Shown here one piece after another: positions 20,999 to 30,845 of a stretch of 64,000 nt of DNA; within the stretch, counting starts at the first letter, position 1; every line of letters begins with the position of its first letter. The stretch comes from an uncultured Prevotella sp. Lineage in GTDB: Bacteria > Bacteroidota > Bacteroidia > Bacteroidales > Bacteroidaceae. The notes beneath the pieces are model-generated. The model searched no databases. It had not been told where the DNA came from and was given only the letters and a program-made list of their open reading frames with translations. The stretch lies in NCBI GenBank assembly GCA_947177775.1, contig CAMWVS010000004.1, positions 1 to 64,000 on the forward strand, read 5' to 3'. The translations under genes and the position numbers were made by a program.

Positions 20999-21985
20999 AT
21001 GAGTGAACAATCTATTATCAAGCCCTATGTGATAGGACTGGATTTGGGAGGAACCAACTCCGTCTTCGGCATTGTTGACAGCCGGGGAGAGATTAAGGCC
21101 ACTACGGCCATAAAAACCCAAGGCTATGAAACGGCAGAAGCATACGTAGCTGCGGCTGTGGAGGCGCTGCAGATCATCATAGATCAGGTGGGCGGTATTG
21201 ACAAAATCAAGGCAATGGGCATCGGAGCGCCCAACGCCAACTACTATAAAGGCACTATTGAGCATGCTCCAAACATCATTTGGGGACGCGGTGTCGTTCC
21301 ATTGGCCGACATGTTCAGCACTGCGCTCGGCATACCCGTGGCCATGACGAACGACGCCAACGCCGCCGCCATCGGCGAGATGGCCTACGGTGCGGCACGC
21401 GGAATGAAGAATTTCATCGTCATAACGCTCGGAACGGGTGTCGGTTCGGGCATCGTTGTCAACGGACAGCTGCTCTACGGACATGACGGATATGCCGGTG
21501 AGCTGGGCCATGTGACGATGGTCCGTGAGGGCGGACGTACCTGCGGCTGCGGCCGTACGGGCTGTCTGGAGACCTACTGCTCGGCTACGGGTGTGGCCCG
21601 CACGGCCCGCGAGATGCTGTCTACAACCGAACGGCCGTCGCTTCTCCGCGAAATGAATCCGGAGGACATAACGTCGCTCGACGTCAGCATTGCCGCTGGG
21701 AAGGGCGACGAGCTGGCCAACGAGATTTTCCGTTTCACGGGAAAGATGCTCGGTGAGGCCTGTGCCGATTTCGCCGCGTTCTCCAGCCCCGAGGCTTTCA
21801 TCTTCTTCGGTGGTCTCGTGAAGGCCGGTGAGCTTATCATGAAGCCTATCCGCGAGGCTTACGACGCCCATGTCATGCCGGTATTCCGCGGTAAGGCACA
21901 GTTCCTCGTCAGCGCTCTTGACGGTTCTTCGGCCGCTGTGCTCGGTGCGAGTGCCATCGGCTGGGACATCAGCGCGTCGGAATGA
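20999..21985 (+). CDS. ROK family sugar kinase (glucokinase-like)
   Basis: GLDLGGTNSVFGIVD, GLGTGVGSG-like loop, CGCGRTGCLETYCS zinc motif. Confidence 0.92.
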   Translation: MSEQSIIKPYVIGLDLGGTNSVFGIVDSRGEIKATTAIKTQGYETAEAYVAAAVEALQIIIDQVGGIDKIKAMGIGAPNANYYKGTIEHAPNIIWGRGVVPLADMFSTALGIPVAMTNDANAAAIGEMAYGAARGMKNFIVITLGTGVGSGIVVNGQLLYGHDGYAGELGHVTMVREGGRTCGCGRTGCLETYCSATGVARTAREMLSTTERPSLLREMNPEDITSLDVSIAAGKGDELANEIFRFTGKMLGEACADFAAFSSPEAFIFFGGLVKAGELIMKPIREAYDAHVMPVFRGKAQFLVSALDGSSAAVLGASAIGWDISASE

Positions 21986-22013
21986 AGGAGGCGTAACGTA
22001 CCCTTGTATATAT

Positions 22014-22074
22014 AAAAAAGGTGCAAGGACATGAACGGCGGCAGTCGCCAGATTCATGTCCTTGCACCTTTTTT
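22014..22074. terminator. Convergent bidirectional terminator
   Basis: AAAAAAGGTGCAAGGACATGAA...TTCATGTCCTTGCACCTTTTTT. Confidence 0.92.
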
Positions 22075-22111
22075 GTTATTGTTTGGCCGTGTCCAGACTA
22101 CGTCCGTAAGC

Positions 22112-22714
22112 CTATCGCTCCATCATGGCCAGTTCGATGTCGTGTTCTTTGGCCATCCGGCGCAGATTGAGTATGGCGTAGCGCATCCGTCCGAGCGCAG
22201 TGTTTATGCTCACGCCGGTGATATTGGCAATTTCCTTGAACGACAGGTTCTGATAGAATCTCATGTAAACCACCTCCCGTTGTGGCGCGGGGAGATTGTC
22301 CATCATGCGCCTTACGTCGTCGAGCACCTGTTCGTTGACCATCTCGCATTCTCTGCTTGTGTCAACTACGGAATTGATTTTGAGGTTGCTCAGATCGTTG
22401 TCTTCGGTGGGTTCGATGATGTGTTCGTTGCGCTGGAGGCGATACCAGTCCATGATGACATTGTGGGCAATGCGTGTTATCCAATAGGAGAACTTTCCGC
22501 TATCGGTATATTTGCCTTCTTGCAGTCTTGTGATGACTTTGACAAAGGTGTCCTGAAAGATGTCGTTGGCCAGTTCCTGATCACGGACAACGAACATTAT
22601 ATATGTAAATAGCTTTGACTGATTTCTCGCCAATAACTCGTCAAAGGCTTTATTGTCCCCTCTGACATACCGTAAGGCCAACTCTTCGTCGGTCGTACTT
22701 TCGAAATTCTTCAT
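22112..22714 (-). CDS. ECF-type RNA polymerase sigma factor
   Basis: DIFQDTFVKVITRL, FSYWITRIAHNVIMDWYR, MRFYQNLSFKEIANITGVSINTALGRMR. Confidence 0.93.
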   Translation of the reverse strand: MKNFESTTDEELALRYVRGDNKAFDELLARNQSKLFTYIMFVVRDQELANDIFQDTFVKVITRLQEGKYTDSGKFSYWITRIAHNVIMDWYRLQRNEHIIEPTEDNDLSNLKINSVVDTSRECEMVNEQVLDDVRRMMDNLPAPQREVVYMRFYQNLSFKEIANITGVSINTALGRMRYAILNLRRMAKEHDIELAMMER

Positions 22715-22999
22715 ACTTAATTGTCTTTTTTATTAAGTAAAATATTCGTCGATAGGCTTTACGGTTTTTGTTAATGAGTTATTGTTGGATTGCTTAACAA
22801 TGCAAAAGTATATAAAATAATCTATACTGCCAAATTATTGTATGTTAAATTTTTAATGTTCACGCAAACGGGTCGGGCGGCCAGGCCGATCGTTTTTCAT
22901 TCACATTATGGTTGGCTTTCGGAATCTTTGCTGCCGCAGATTTCTTCCGGTCGTCTTGGGCGGAAACTGCAGATTGTCGGAGGAGTGGGAGAACTGATA

Positions 23000-23077
23000 A
23001 ATAAAAAGAGGTTGGCGCAGGACGCTGCCAACCTCGGAATCGATAAGGGTCATCGACAACATGGATGTAATCTTATC
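23000..23077 (-). ncRNA. Candidate small RNA (~75 nt) with its own promoter and terminator
   Basis: Minus strand TTTG (23114-23111) - 20 nt - TATATTTG (23090-23083); terminator GAGGTTGGC..GCCAACCTC + TTTTTATTT (23035-23000); no credible ORF. Confidence 0.6.
23003..23035 (-). terminator. Intrinsic terminator of the sRNA candidate
   Basis: 9-bp GC-rich stem followed by TTTTT on the minus strand. Confidence 0.85.
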
Positions 23078-23389
23078 TGTGGCAAATATAGGATTTAACA
23101 ACGTAAAATACAAATATTTTAAGTTAAAACATGAAAAATAATAACCTTTTTGTGGAATATCCTCTGTTTTCTCGCGACCATTGTGCCGGCCGTTGGAAAA
23201 ATTACATGAAGAAACGGCTTGTATGGTCTTTCAATGGCTTTTTGAGTGTAAAATACACTATTTATGCATGTTTTTCTTTGTTGTTTTAGAATATTTTACT
23301 TAAATTTGTGCACTGATAAGTTCCATTGTTGATAAGTGACAGAAGGAACATGAATGGTTTGATACTAAATCTATTAACGAATAAAAGAA

Positions 23390-25324
23390 ATGACAAAGCT
23401 ATTTGTGCCCGGGCGATTGTGTCTCTTCGGAGAGCACACTGATTGGGCCGGCCGCTACCGTACGATGAACGCTGACATCCTTCCCGGAGCAGCCATCGTC
23501 ACGGGTATTGAACAGGGAATACATGCCGAGGTGGAGAAATCGCCTATTTTCGAAATGACAAGCGAGGCTCCTGAGATAAGGGGCATGTGGCAGGACTTCT
23601 CCTGCAGAATGAATGATGTGGAACTGAAGCGGATTGCCAAGTCGGGCTCGTTCTTCAGCTATTGTGCCGGTGTGGCGTCGTATATGCTGGAGTGGTATAA
23701 GGTGGGAGGAGTGCGTATCCATCTGACAGGCATGACGTTGCCTATGAAGAGCGGACTGTCCAGCAGCGCGGCCATCTGCGTGTTGGTGGCGCGGGCGTTC
23801 AATATACTGTATAACCTCAATCTCAATACGATGGGTGAGATGAACATCGCCTATCTCGGTGAGCTTCGGACGGCTTCGCGCTGCGGACGTCTTGACCAGG
23901 CATGTGCGTTTGGTGTGAAGCCATGCCTGATGACTTTCGACGGCGATGAGGTCGGCGTGACCTCGCTCAATGTCAAGAAGCCGCTCCACTGGGTCTTCGG
24001 CGACCTTGTGGCACACAAGGACACTATCCGCATTCTTGCTGATCTGAACAAATCCTATCCCTTTGCATCGACGGACGGCGACCGTATGCTCCATCAGGCT
24101 CTCGGAGAGTGCAACCATGACATTGTCCGGCGGGCCGTCCGCTATATAGCCGAAGGTGAAATAGAAAAACTCGGCCGGCTGATGACCGAGGCGGAAGAAC
24201 TGTTCGACCGGCAGATAGCGCCGATGTCGCCGGCTCTTTGGTCGCCGAAACTCCACCGTTTCCTTAACGACCCCGAGGTGAAACGGCTCACATACGGCGG
24301 TAAGGGGGTTGGTTCACATGGAGACGGCTCCGTACAGTTTCTTGCTCGTGATGCGGAAAGCCAGACCCGGTTGGTCGACTATCTCAATGGTCAGGGACTT
24401 CGCGTATGGTCGTTCACGATTCAGCCTGTACACACTGTGAGGCGCGCCGTCATACCTGTGGCCGGCTTCGGAACACGACTCTATCCGGCTACGCAGGTGC
24501 TCAAGAAGGATTTCTTTCCTATACCGTGCGCCGACGGACAGGTGCGTCCCGTTATACTCATTCTTTTGGAAGAACTTATCAAGAGCGGTATCGAGGATAT
24601 TTGTCTCGTTCTCGGTTCTGAGGAGGAAAGGATTCTTTATTCGGAATTTTTCGAGCGGGCGTTGGACGAGGCACATCTTCAGAAACTCAGTCCGCAGGCA
24701 CGCGAATACAGCAACAGGATATTGGACATCGGAAAACATCTCCACTACGTCTACCAGCATGATAAGCGTGGTTTCGGGCATGCTGTCTATCAGGCTGCGG
24801 AATTTGCCGGTAACGAGCCGGTATTGCTTCTGCTCGGTGACACGCTCTATCGGAGTCACTGTGGAAAGACTTGCACGTTGCAGCTTATTGAGGAATATGA
24901 ACGTTACAACAAGCTGACCGTGAGCATCCATCCTATTCCGCTGCAGGAAGTGAGCCGCTATGGAGTGTTCAGCGGAGTGTGGGAAGACAAGGACCGTAGG
25001 ATTCTTAATGTGTCCGTGATGGTTGAAAAACCAAAACTGAGTTACGCCGAAGAGTATCTAGCCGTACAGGAGCAGGATGGCGGCAAGGGCTACTATTCTG
25101 TTTTCGGGCAGTATATACTCACTCCGGATGTTTTTGAACAGTTGGCTGATGACATCCGTGCGGCCGATGCGGAGGGTGACATGTCGCGTGAAATCGAACT
25201 GACGACGGCACTTGAAGCCGTCCGGAAACGGAACGGCATGGTCGGAGTGCGTATCGACGGAGAAATGTTCGATATGGGCAATCCTGCGGCGTTGCGCAAT
25301 ACGGTCATCCGTTTTTCGGAATAA
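23390..25324 (+). CDS. Bifunctional GHMP sugar kinase / sugar-phosphate nucleotidylyltransferase fusion
   Basis: N-terminus VPGRLCLFGEHTDWAG + LPMKSGLSSSAAICV + GGKGVGSHGDGSVQF; C-terminus RRAVIPVAGFGTRLYPATQVLKKDFFPI. Confidence 0.88.
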   Translation: MTKLFVPGRLCLFGEHTDWAGRYRTMNADILPGAAIVTGIEQGIHAEVEKSPIFEMTSEAPEIRGMWQDFSCRMNDVELKRIAKSGSFFSYCAGVASYMLEWYKVGGVRIHLTGMTLPMKSGLSSSAAICVLVARAFNILYNLNLNTMGEMNIAYLGELRTASRCGRLDQACAFGVKPCLMTFDGDEVGVTSLNVKKPLHWVFGDLVAHKDTIRILADLNKSYPFASTDGDRMLHQALGECNHDIVRRAVRYIAEGEIEKLGRLMTEAEELFDRQIAPMSPALWSPKLHRFLNDPEVKRLTYGGKGVGSHGDGSVQFLARDAESQTRLVDYLNGQGLRVWSFTIQPVHTVRRAVIPVAGFGTRLYPATQVLKKDFFPIPCADGQVRPVILILLEELIKSGIEDICLVLGSEEERILYSEFFERALDEAHLQKLSPQAREYSNRILDIGKHLHYVYQHDKRGFGHAVYQAAEFAGNEPVLLLLGDTLYRSHCGKTCTLQLIEEYERYNKLTVSIHPIPLQEVSRYGVFSGVWEDKDRRILNVSVMVEKPKLSYAEEYLAVQEQDGGKGYYSVFGQYILTPDVFEQLADDIRAADAEGDMSREIELTTALEAVRKRNGMVGVRIDGEMFDMGNPAALRNTVIRFSE

Positions 25325-25427
25325 CAGCGGGACTGCCAGTCGCGGGTCGGACGCATTGCGGCCGCTGATCAGGATGTTTTTTCAATACCAGCCTCAGGGA
25401 TACGAAATACAGAATCTCGAGGTCGCG

Positions 25428-25520
25428 GCAACTCTCAGACGTAAAAAAAGAAACGCGAAAACATAAAGGCTTTCATTCACCTTTGTGTCTTCGCGTTTCT
25501 TTTTTACGTCTGAGAGTTGC
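25428..25520. terminator. Long near-perfect palindrome between convergent genes (bidirectional terminator or repeat-derived)
   Basis: GCAACTCTCAGACGTAAAAAAAGAAACGCGA...TCGCGTTTCTTTTTTACGTCTGAGAGTTGC. Confidence 0.85.
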
Positions 25521-25545
25521 TTCCCTCAGTATGTGTGTCATGGCT

Positions 25546-25989
25546 CTAAATCTGCCACCATTTCTTTTTCGGCCTGTCGGCAGGGGCGCAATATGCGGTT
25601 CCGGAAGAGCCGGCTTCAGCTTCTGCCAGCAGGTTGTGCCACGTGCGCTTCTTCGTTATCATCTCATAGATGACGCCCCATTCGGGCAGTCCCCCGACGT
25701 TTCTGTCATCGATGAAGAGATCGACTTTAAGCTTCCTGCTGTAATTCTGATTGCCTTCCCGGGTTTCTTCGGGATAGTCGCGGTTGACGGCGTAGAACTC
25801 CACACCGCGCTCGCGGCACCATTCCACGGCTTCGTCAAGCAGCTTGCCTTCGCGTACGCTCCACAGAATTAGTCTGTGGCGGTCACGTATGAGTGCCTTC
25901 AGCGTTTCTATGGCGAAAGGTCTTTCCTCGCCAATCTCCGGATAGCAGTGGGTGACGATTGTGCCGTCAAAGTCTACAGCGATTGTCAT
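25546..25989 (-). CDS. Small HAD-like hydrolase
   Basis: IAVDFDGTIV, ILWSVREG, DLFIDDRNVGG. Confidence 0.8.
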   Translation of the reverse strand: MTIAVDFDGTIVTHCYPEIGEERPFAIETLKALIRDRHRLILWSVREGKLLDEAVEWCRERGVEFYAVNRDYPEETREGNQNYSRKLKVDLFIDDRNVGGLPEWGVIYEMITKKRTWHNLLAEAEAGSSGTAYCAPADRPKKKWWQI

Positions 25990-28472
25990 AGCTTGATGGA
26001 TTTATCGTCCTTGTTGCCATAGTGGCTGTTGACATAAGTGCCGTATGTATATCCGCCGTAATGGTTCTTATACGTATATCGTCCGTATGATCCATATCCG
26101 TAATAGTAGCTGTGCTTTTTCTTGGACATGTCAATACCGTTAAGAACGTAGCACATGTTGGGCAACTTGTTCTCCGCATAGAGTCTGTTGAACAGTTCGA
26201 AGCTTGACTTCGGCGTGTAGTCGGCGCGGCAGACGATTACGGTTACGTCTGTCAGCTTGCCGATTTGCAGAGAGTCGCTGACCAATCCGACCGGTGCTGT
26301 ATCCATAATGATATAGTCGTATTCCTTCTTGAGCATTTCGATGATGTCGCCCAGATGTTCGCGTGCAAGCAGCTCGGTGGGGTTCGGCGGTATGGGACCT
26401 GCGGCCATCACGTCAAGATTGGCGCTGATGCCTGACGGACAAATCTGTTTTCTGATTTCTTCCATAGACAGCTTGTCTTTCACGAGCAGGTTGGTGACGC
26501 CCACCTGAGAGCTTGGCAGATTGAAAATCTTGGCCAGACGCGGCTTGCGTATATCCAGACCCATGATGATAACCTTCTTTCCAAGAGTGGCGAAGCTGAC
26601 CGCAAGGTTGACGGCATTGAAGGTTTTTCCTTCTCCGGAGGTCGATGATGTGAACATGACAACCTTCTGATCGCCGTCAAGCATGAACTGGATGTTGGTT
26701 CGCATTGACCTGAATATTTCGTCAATCTGGTTATTCTGATTCTCGCGGACAACAATACCGTTGCCGTCTCCCTCGCTTGACAGGGCGACATCTGCGATAA
26801 TCGGCAGTTTTGTCAGCTTGTTCACGTCGTCATGTCCCTCGATGCGGAAGCGCATCAGCTGTAGCAGATAGATGACCATCAGCGGCAGACCGAAGCCGAT
26901 GATTAACGCAACGAGCATGATCATGTTGCCTTTCGGGCTTACCTTTCCGCCGGAAAGCGGAATGTCGATGAGCTTGCCCTTGTCGGCTGTGGCTGACAGT
27001 GAGATTGAGTTTTCCTCGCGTTTCTGGAGCAACATCAGGTAAAGTCCCGACTTGATTTCCTGCTGACGGCCAATCTGGGTGAGGATACGCTCCTGCTCCG
27101 GAGTGCTGGCCACTTTGTTGCTGTATACCGAATACTGTTTCTCTATGCTCTGCAGCTGGATGTTGGCCTGCTGGCGTGCCTGTGAGAGGGCGGTGCGGAT
27201 ACTGTTTTCGAGGTCGTTGAGGGCCGACGTTATGGTCTGTACCTGCGGAGATATCTCGGAAACGGTGCGCAACATGCGGTTGCGGTCAAGCACCGACTGG
27301 TTGTATTTGTTGATGAGCGCCGTAGACGAAACGTCCGTCAGTCCGACGTTTGAGGGAATAATCTGATAGCGGTTTTCCGGATTGTCCACATATTCGCGGA
27401 GGAAGTCGAGCATCTGTATCTGAGAGCGGGCTTCCGAAAGCTTGGCCGAATACTGGCTTGTCTGTGCCAATGTTTCCGTAGCGTCGAGCTTGAGCTGGGT
27501 CAGATTGTTGCGCTTCTTATACTCTTCAAGCTCACTTTCGGTTGTTCCCAGTTCCGCGCTGATTTTCTCCAGACGTCCGTTGATGAACTCTTCCGTCTTG
27601 ACTGCAATCTCATTCTTGTCGGCATTTGCCTGACGGTTGTAGCAGATGGCGAGCTGCTTGAGGTAGTCCATAGCTCTGGTCAGATTGTGATCCCGCAAGG
27701 TTATGAGGGCTATGGAGGTCATCTTTGAGGTTGGTTCGACGCTCATGGATCCGACGTATGCACTTGCCATGGCCATAGGCGGATAGATGCGGACGTAGAT
27801 GTCCTTCTCCCATGGAGCTTTGCTTGTCTGATTTTTTGTGAATGTCAGCACTCCGGCCGGTGTCTTAAATGTGGCTGGCAGTGTCGTGAATGACGTTTCG
27901 AACGGAACTTCATTGCCGGTTTTTTCGTCATAAGTCTTACCGGTCACCTCGTATGTTCTTCCGTTTTTCGTTATTTTCATGTCAACCGGCAGCATGGTCT
28001 CGTCCATCCTGTCGAGACTTGCCGGGTCTATGTCCACGTTGATGGGCTGTGTCTTGTAAATGAGTTGTTTCTTGACAAGCCCTTTGAATTTGTATTCCAC
28101 ATAGAGACGAAGGTCCTTCACGGTCTCGCGGGCAAGAATACGGCTCTGGAGAATCTCCACTTCGTTCTCGATTCCGGCACTGTTGGAGATGAAACCAAGT
28201 TCCGACATGTTTGCCAGCATCTGATTGCCGGTGTTCCTGTGTGAACTGTTGTCGTCTTTGATAAGCATCTTGACGGATGCCTGATAGACGGGACTTTTGT
28301 AGCGCAGGTAAAGGAACGCTCCGCAAAGGAAAATGATGACCGATAGTACGAACCACTGCCAGTTGAGCAGAAACATGGTCAGAATGCTCTTGAAATCGAA
28401 CGACGATTCTTCCTTCTGGGTCTCGACGGCTTCGAAATTAGCCAAAGTGTCAATCTTGTTCTTTTCTTCCAT
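25986..28472 (-). CDS. Wzc-like polysaccharide co-polymerase / BY-kinase with Tyr-rich tail
   Basis: Wzz domain, Walker A-like SSTSGEGKTFNAVNLA, IIMGLDIRKPRLA, YDYIIMDTAPVG, C-terminal YYYGYGSYGRYTYKNHYGGYTYGTYVNSHY. Confidence 0.93.
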   Translation of the reverse strand: MEEKNKIDTLANFEAVETQKEESSFDFKSILTMFLLNWQWFVLSVIIFLCGAFLYLRYKSPVYQASVKMLIKDDNSSHRNTGNQMLANMSELGFISNSAGIENEVEILQSRILARETVKDLRLYVEYKFKGLVKKQLIYKTQPINVDIDPASLDRMDETMLPVDMKITKNGRTYEVTGKTYDEKTGNEVPFETSFTTLPATFKTPAGVLTFTKNQTSKAPWEKDIYVRIYPPMAMASAYVGSMSVEPTSKMTSIALITLRDHNLTRAMDYLKQLAICYNRQANADKNEIAVKTEEFINGRLEKISAELGTTESELEEYKKRNNLTQLKLDATETLAQTSQYSAKLSEARSQIQMLDFLREYVDNPENRYQIIPSNVGLTDVSSTALINKYNQSVLDRNRMLRTVSEISPQVQTITSALNDLENSIRTALSQARQQANIQLQSIEKQYSVYSNKVASTPEQERILTQIGRQQEIKSGLYLMLLQKREENSISLSATADKGKLIDIPLSGGKVSPKGNMIMLVALIIGFGLPLMVIYLLQLMRFRIEGHDDVNKLTKLPIIADVALSSEGDGNGIVVRENQNNQIDEIFRSMRTNIQFMLDGDQKVVMFTSSTSGEGKTFNAVNLAVSFATLGKKVIIMGLDIRKPRLAKIFNLPSSQVGVTNLLVKDKLSMEEIRKQICPSGISANLDVMAAGPIPPNPTELLAREHLGDIIEMLKKEYDYIIMDTAPVGLVSDSLQIGKLTDVTVIVCRADYTPKSSFELFNRLYAENKLPNMCYVLNGIDMSKKKHSYYYGYGSYGRYTYKNHYGGYTYGTYVNSHYGNKDDKSIKL

Positions 28473-28494
28473 TAAAATATGATTGTTTATGTTC

Positions 28495-29361
28495 TTAAAT
28501 GCTCATGAGATATTTTCCGTAATCATTCTTCACCATGGGTTCAGCCAGACGGTGAAGTTCTTCGCGTGTAATCCAGCCTTTGCGATAGGCTATTTCCTCC
28601 AGACATGCGACTTTCAGTCCCTGTCTTTTTTCGATTACTTCAATGAAAGTGCTGGCTTCGCTCAGGCTATCGTGTGTGCCTGTGTCCAGCCATGCGAAAC
28701 CGCGTTGCAGCGTCTGCACCCTGAGCTGGCTTCGGCGGAGATACTCCTGATTGACGGACGTGATTTCCAGTTCGCCCCGTTCGCTTGGCTTTATGGAACG
28801 TGCAATCTCCACAACGCTGTTCGGATAGAAATAAAGCCCCACTACGGCATAGTTCGATTTGGGATGTCGGGGTTTCTCCTCGATGCTCAGACAGTTGCCT
28901 TCGGCGTCGAATTCGGCCACTCCATATCTCTCCGGGTCGTTGACATAATAGCCGAAGACCGTAGCCTTGTTTTCCGTTTCCACATTATCGACACTCTGAC
29001 GGAGCATTCCGGAAAATCCGCTGCCGTAGAAGATATTGTCACCGAGCACGAGGCAGACGTTGTCCTTGCCGATGAAATCGGCTCCGATGATGAAAGCCTG
29101 GGCCAGACCGTCAGGCGACGGTTGTTCCGCATAGCTGAAACTGACTCCCATCGCTTTACCGTCACCAAGCAGCCGACGGAATCCCGGAAGATCGTCGGGA
29201 GTGCTGATGATGAGTATATCCCGTATTCCGGCCAGCATGAGGACGGATATGGGATAGTATATCATTGGCTTGTCAAAGATGGGTATCAGCTGCTTGCTGA
29301 TGCCCTTTGTGATAGGGTACAGCCGCGTACCGCTGCCACCGGCCAGAACGATACCTTTCAT
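28495..29361 (-). CDS. rfbA: Glucose-1-phosphate thymidylyltransferase
   Basis: [46 protein letters not shown]. Confidence 0.96.
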   Translation of the reverse strand: MKGIVLAGGSGTRLYPITKGISKQLIPIFDKPMIYYPISVLMLAGIRDILIISTPDDLPGFRRLLGDGKAMGVSFSYAEQPSPDGLAQAFIIGADFIGKDNVCLVLGDNIFYGSGFSGMLRQSVDNVETENKATVFGYYVNDPERYGVAEFDAEGNCLSIEEKPRHPKSNYAVVGLYFYPNSVVEIARSIKPSERGELEITSVNQEYLRRSQLRVQTLQRGFAWLDTGTHDSLSEASTFIEVIEKRQGLKVACLEEIAYRKGWITREELHRLAEPMVKNDYGKYLMSI

Positions 29362-29393
29362 TGAAATTGTATTTTAATATTAAAAAATCGTTG

Positions 29394-29401
29394 CAAAGGT
29401 A
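29394..29401 (-). promoter_or_regulatory. -7 box (TACCTTTG) for the rfbA/wzc/HAD operon
   Basis: CAAAGGTA on the plus strand, 33 nt upstream of the rfbA start. Confidence 0.6.
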
Positions 29402-29579
29402 AGAATTTATTTTATTAATACCATTATTTATAATGGATTTTAATTAGAATGTGCGGAATAATCCTTAACTTTGCACCCGTAAATACCAATCCATGTCCGT
29501 CAGTGGCATGTTTCCGCCGGCCTGTCAGTGCCGCGGGAATTGGCGTGAGGCGGCATGAATGAATTTAAAAATCAGAATT

Positions 29580-30209
29580 ATGAGTATATTTTCAAAACTG
29601 TTCGGCAAGAAGGCCGAGGAAGAGTCGAAAACCGGTGGAATGGAAGACTTCATGACTCTCATACGCGTCTATTTTCAGGCTGCCATTGCGGCAGACCTCG
29701 GCATAACCAATCTGGCCATGCTGCCGGATCTGAGAGTGTTCAAGACAACATTGCGTGTTCCTACTGTAAACAACAAGCTGGGAGTGGGCGAGAAAGCCCG
29801 TTGCCGCAAGATGCTGAAGGAAATCTATTCCATGGACGATTCTTTTTTCAAGGAGATAGACCAAAGTCTGCGCCGTAACTGCCGCAAGATTCAGGATGTC
29901 CAGATTTATCTCGTCCAGTTCCAGAATTTCACTCAGGACCTCATGATGCTCATGGGCAATCTGATGAAGTTCAAGCTCCGGTTGCCGGGATTTTTCAAAA
30001 AAGCCATGTACACAATGACGGAGAAGACCGTCAACGACATCTTCACAAAGAACAACTACACCGATCCGGGCGTTATGAAGACCGTTGTGGCCATCCGCGA
30101 ATATGACAAGCGGCTCGGTTTCTCCCAGCGTTGGGTGACGGATTTTGTCTATAAAGTGGTCATGCTGGCCAAGAAAGAACCGCGTCCGAAAGACGAAGAG
30201 GCTAAATAA
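29580..30209 (+). CDS. Conserved hypothetical protein
   Basis: MSIFSKLFGKKAEEESKTGGMEDFM...; -7 TAACTTTG at 29466; start at 29580 or 29559. Confidence 0.75.
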   Translation: MSIFSKLFGKKAEEESKTGGMEDFMTLIRVYFQAAIAADLGITNLAMLPDLRVFKTTLRVPTVNNKLGVGEKARCRKMLKEIYSMDDSFFKEIDQSLRRNCRKIQDVQIYLVQFQNFTQDLMMLMGNLMKFKLRLPGFFKKAMYTMTEKTVNDIFTKNNYTDPGVMKTVVAIREYDKRLGFSQRWVTDFVYKVVMLAKKEPRPKDEEAK

Positions 30210-30250
30210 AATACGCCCGTCTTTTCCCGCATATTTCCATAATTAGAAAA

Positions 30251-30301
30251 ACAAAGGCTTCGGTCCGGACAAAACCACACAGTCCGGGCCGAAGCCTTTG
30301 T
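30251..30301. terminator. Terminator hairpin
   Basis: ACAAAGGCTTCGGTCCGGAC...GTCCGGGCCGAAGCCTTTGT. Confidence 0.9.
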
Positions 30302-30330
30302 CTATGAAAGACTCTCTTGCCCGTTGTCCC

Positions 30331-30366
30331 GTTTTGACACGCCATCTGCATTTTTGACGCACACTC
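30331..30366. repeat. Degenerate copy of the GTGTGTCAAAATG hairpin repeat
   Basis: GTTTTGACACGCCATCTGCATTTTTGACGCACACTC resembles the reverse complement of the 35311-35347 copy. Confidence 0.5.
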
Positions 30367-30590
30367 ATGAGGCTCCACCTGTAGGGATATGCCCCGGAGG
30401 CATCCGCTCCATCATATGCCGTCAACCGACATTCTGACATTCCGGATGTGCCGGAGAACATCCCTGCACGAAGCTGAATTTCAATCATGTGAATAGATGA
30501 GTAGCCACCAGTTCCTTTCGTCAGAACATAAAAAACGTTAAACGCAATCATTATTCTTCCGCTGATAATCCGATGTTTGTCTTTTTGTGT

Positions 30591-30598
30591 TAATTTTG
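30591..30598 (+). promoter_or_regulatory. -7 box (TAATTTTG) for the riboswitch transcript
   Basis: TAATTTTG immediately upstream of the riboswitch. Confidence 0.55.
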
Positions 30599-30605
30599 CA
30601 TCTGT

Positions 30606-30770
30606 TAAGGTTCGCATAACAGCGATTAAAAGGGAATGGTGGTGGAAATCCCCAACTGTCCCGCAGCAGTGAGTTCCTTTTAAAGGCTCTGATAGCAAAT
30701 CCACTGTTTTCACAGGAAGTGAAAATGGGAAGGAGTCAGAAGCCGGAACGAAGTCTGAAGACCTGCCTTG
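30606..30770 (+). ncRNA. Cobalamin (B12) riboswitch
   Basis: GGTGGAAATCCCCAACTGTCCCGCAGCAGTGA, CCACTGT, ATGGGAAGG, AGTCAGAAGCCGGAA, AGACCTGCC in canonical order. Confidence 0.93.
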
Positions 30771-30845
30771 CTGATAAACAAAAGCTGAAATTCCTCGGAG
30801 TAAGGAAGCCTGAAGCGCTCATAAATTTACGATTAACGAACAGAA

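Noticed and set aside
20846-22057. 403-aa minus-strand ORF
   Set aside because: Antisense to the ROK kinase gene, which has clear motifs and a -7 box.
30243-30713. 156-aa minus-strand ORF across the riboswitch
   Set aside because: Overlaps a terminator hairpin and the conserved riboswitch on the opposite strand.
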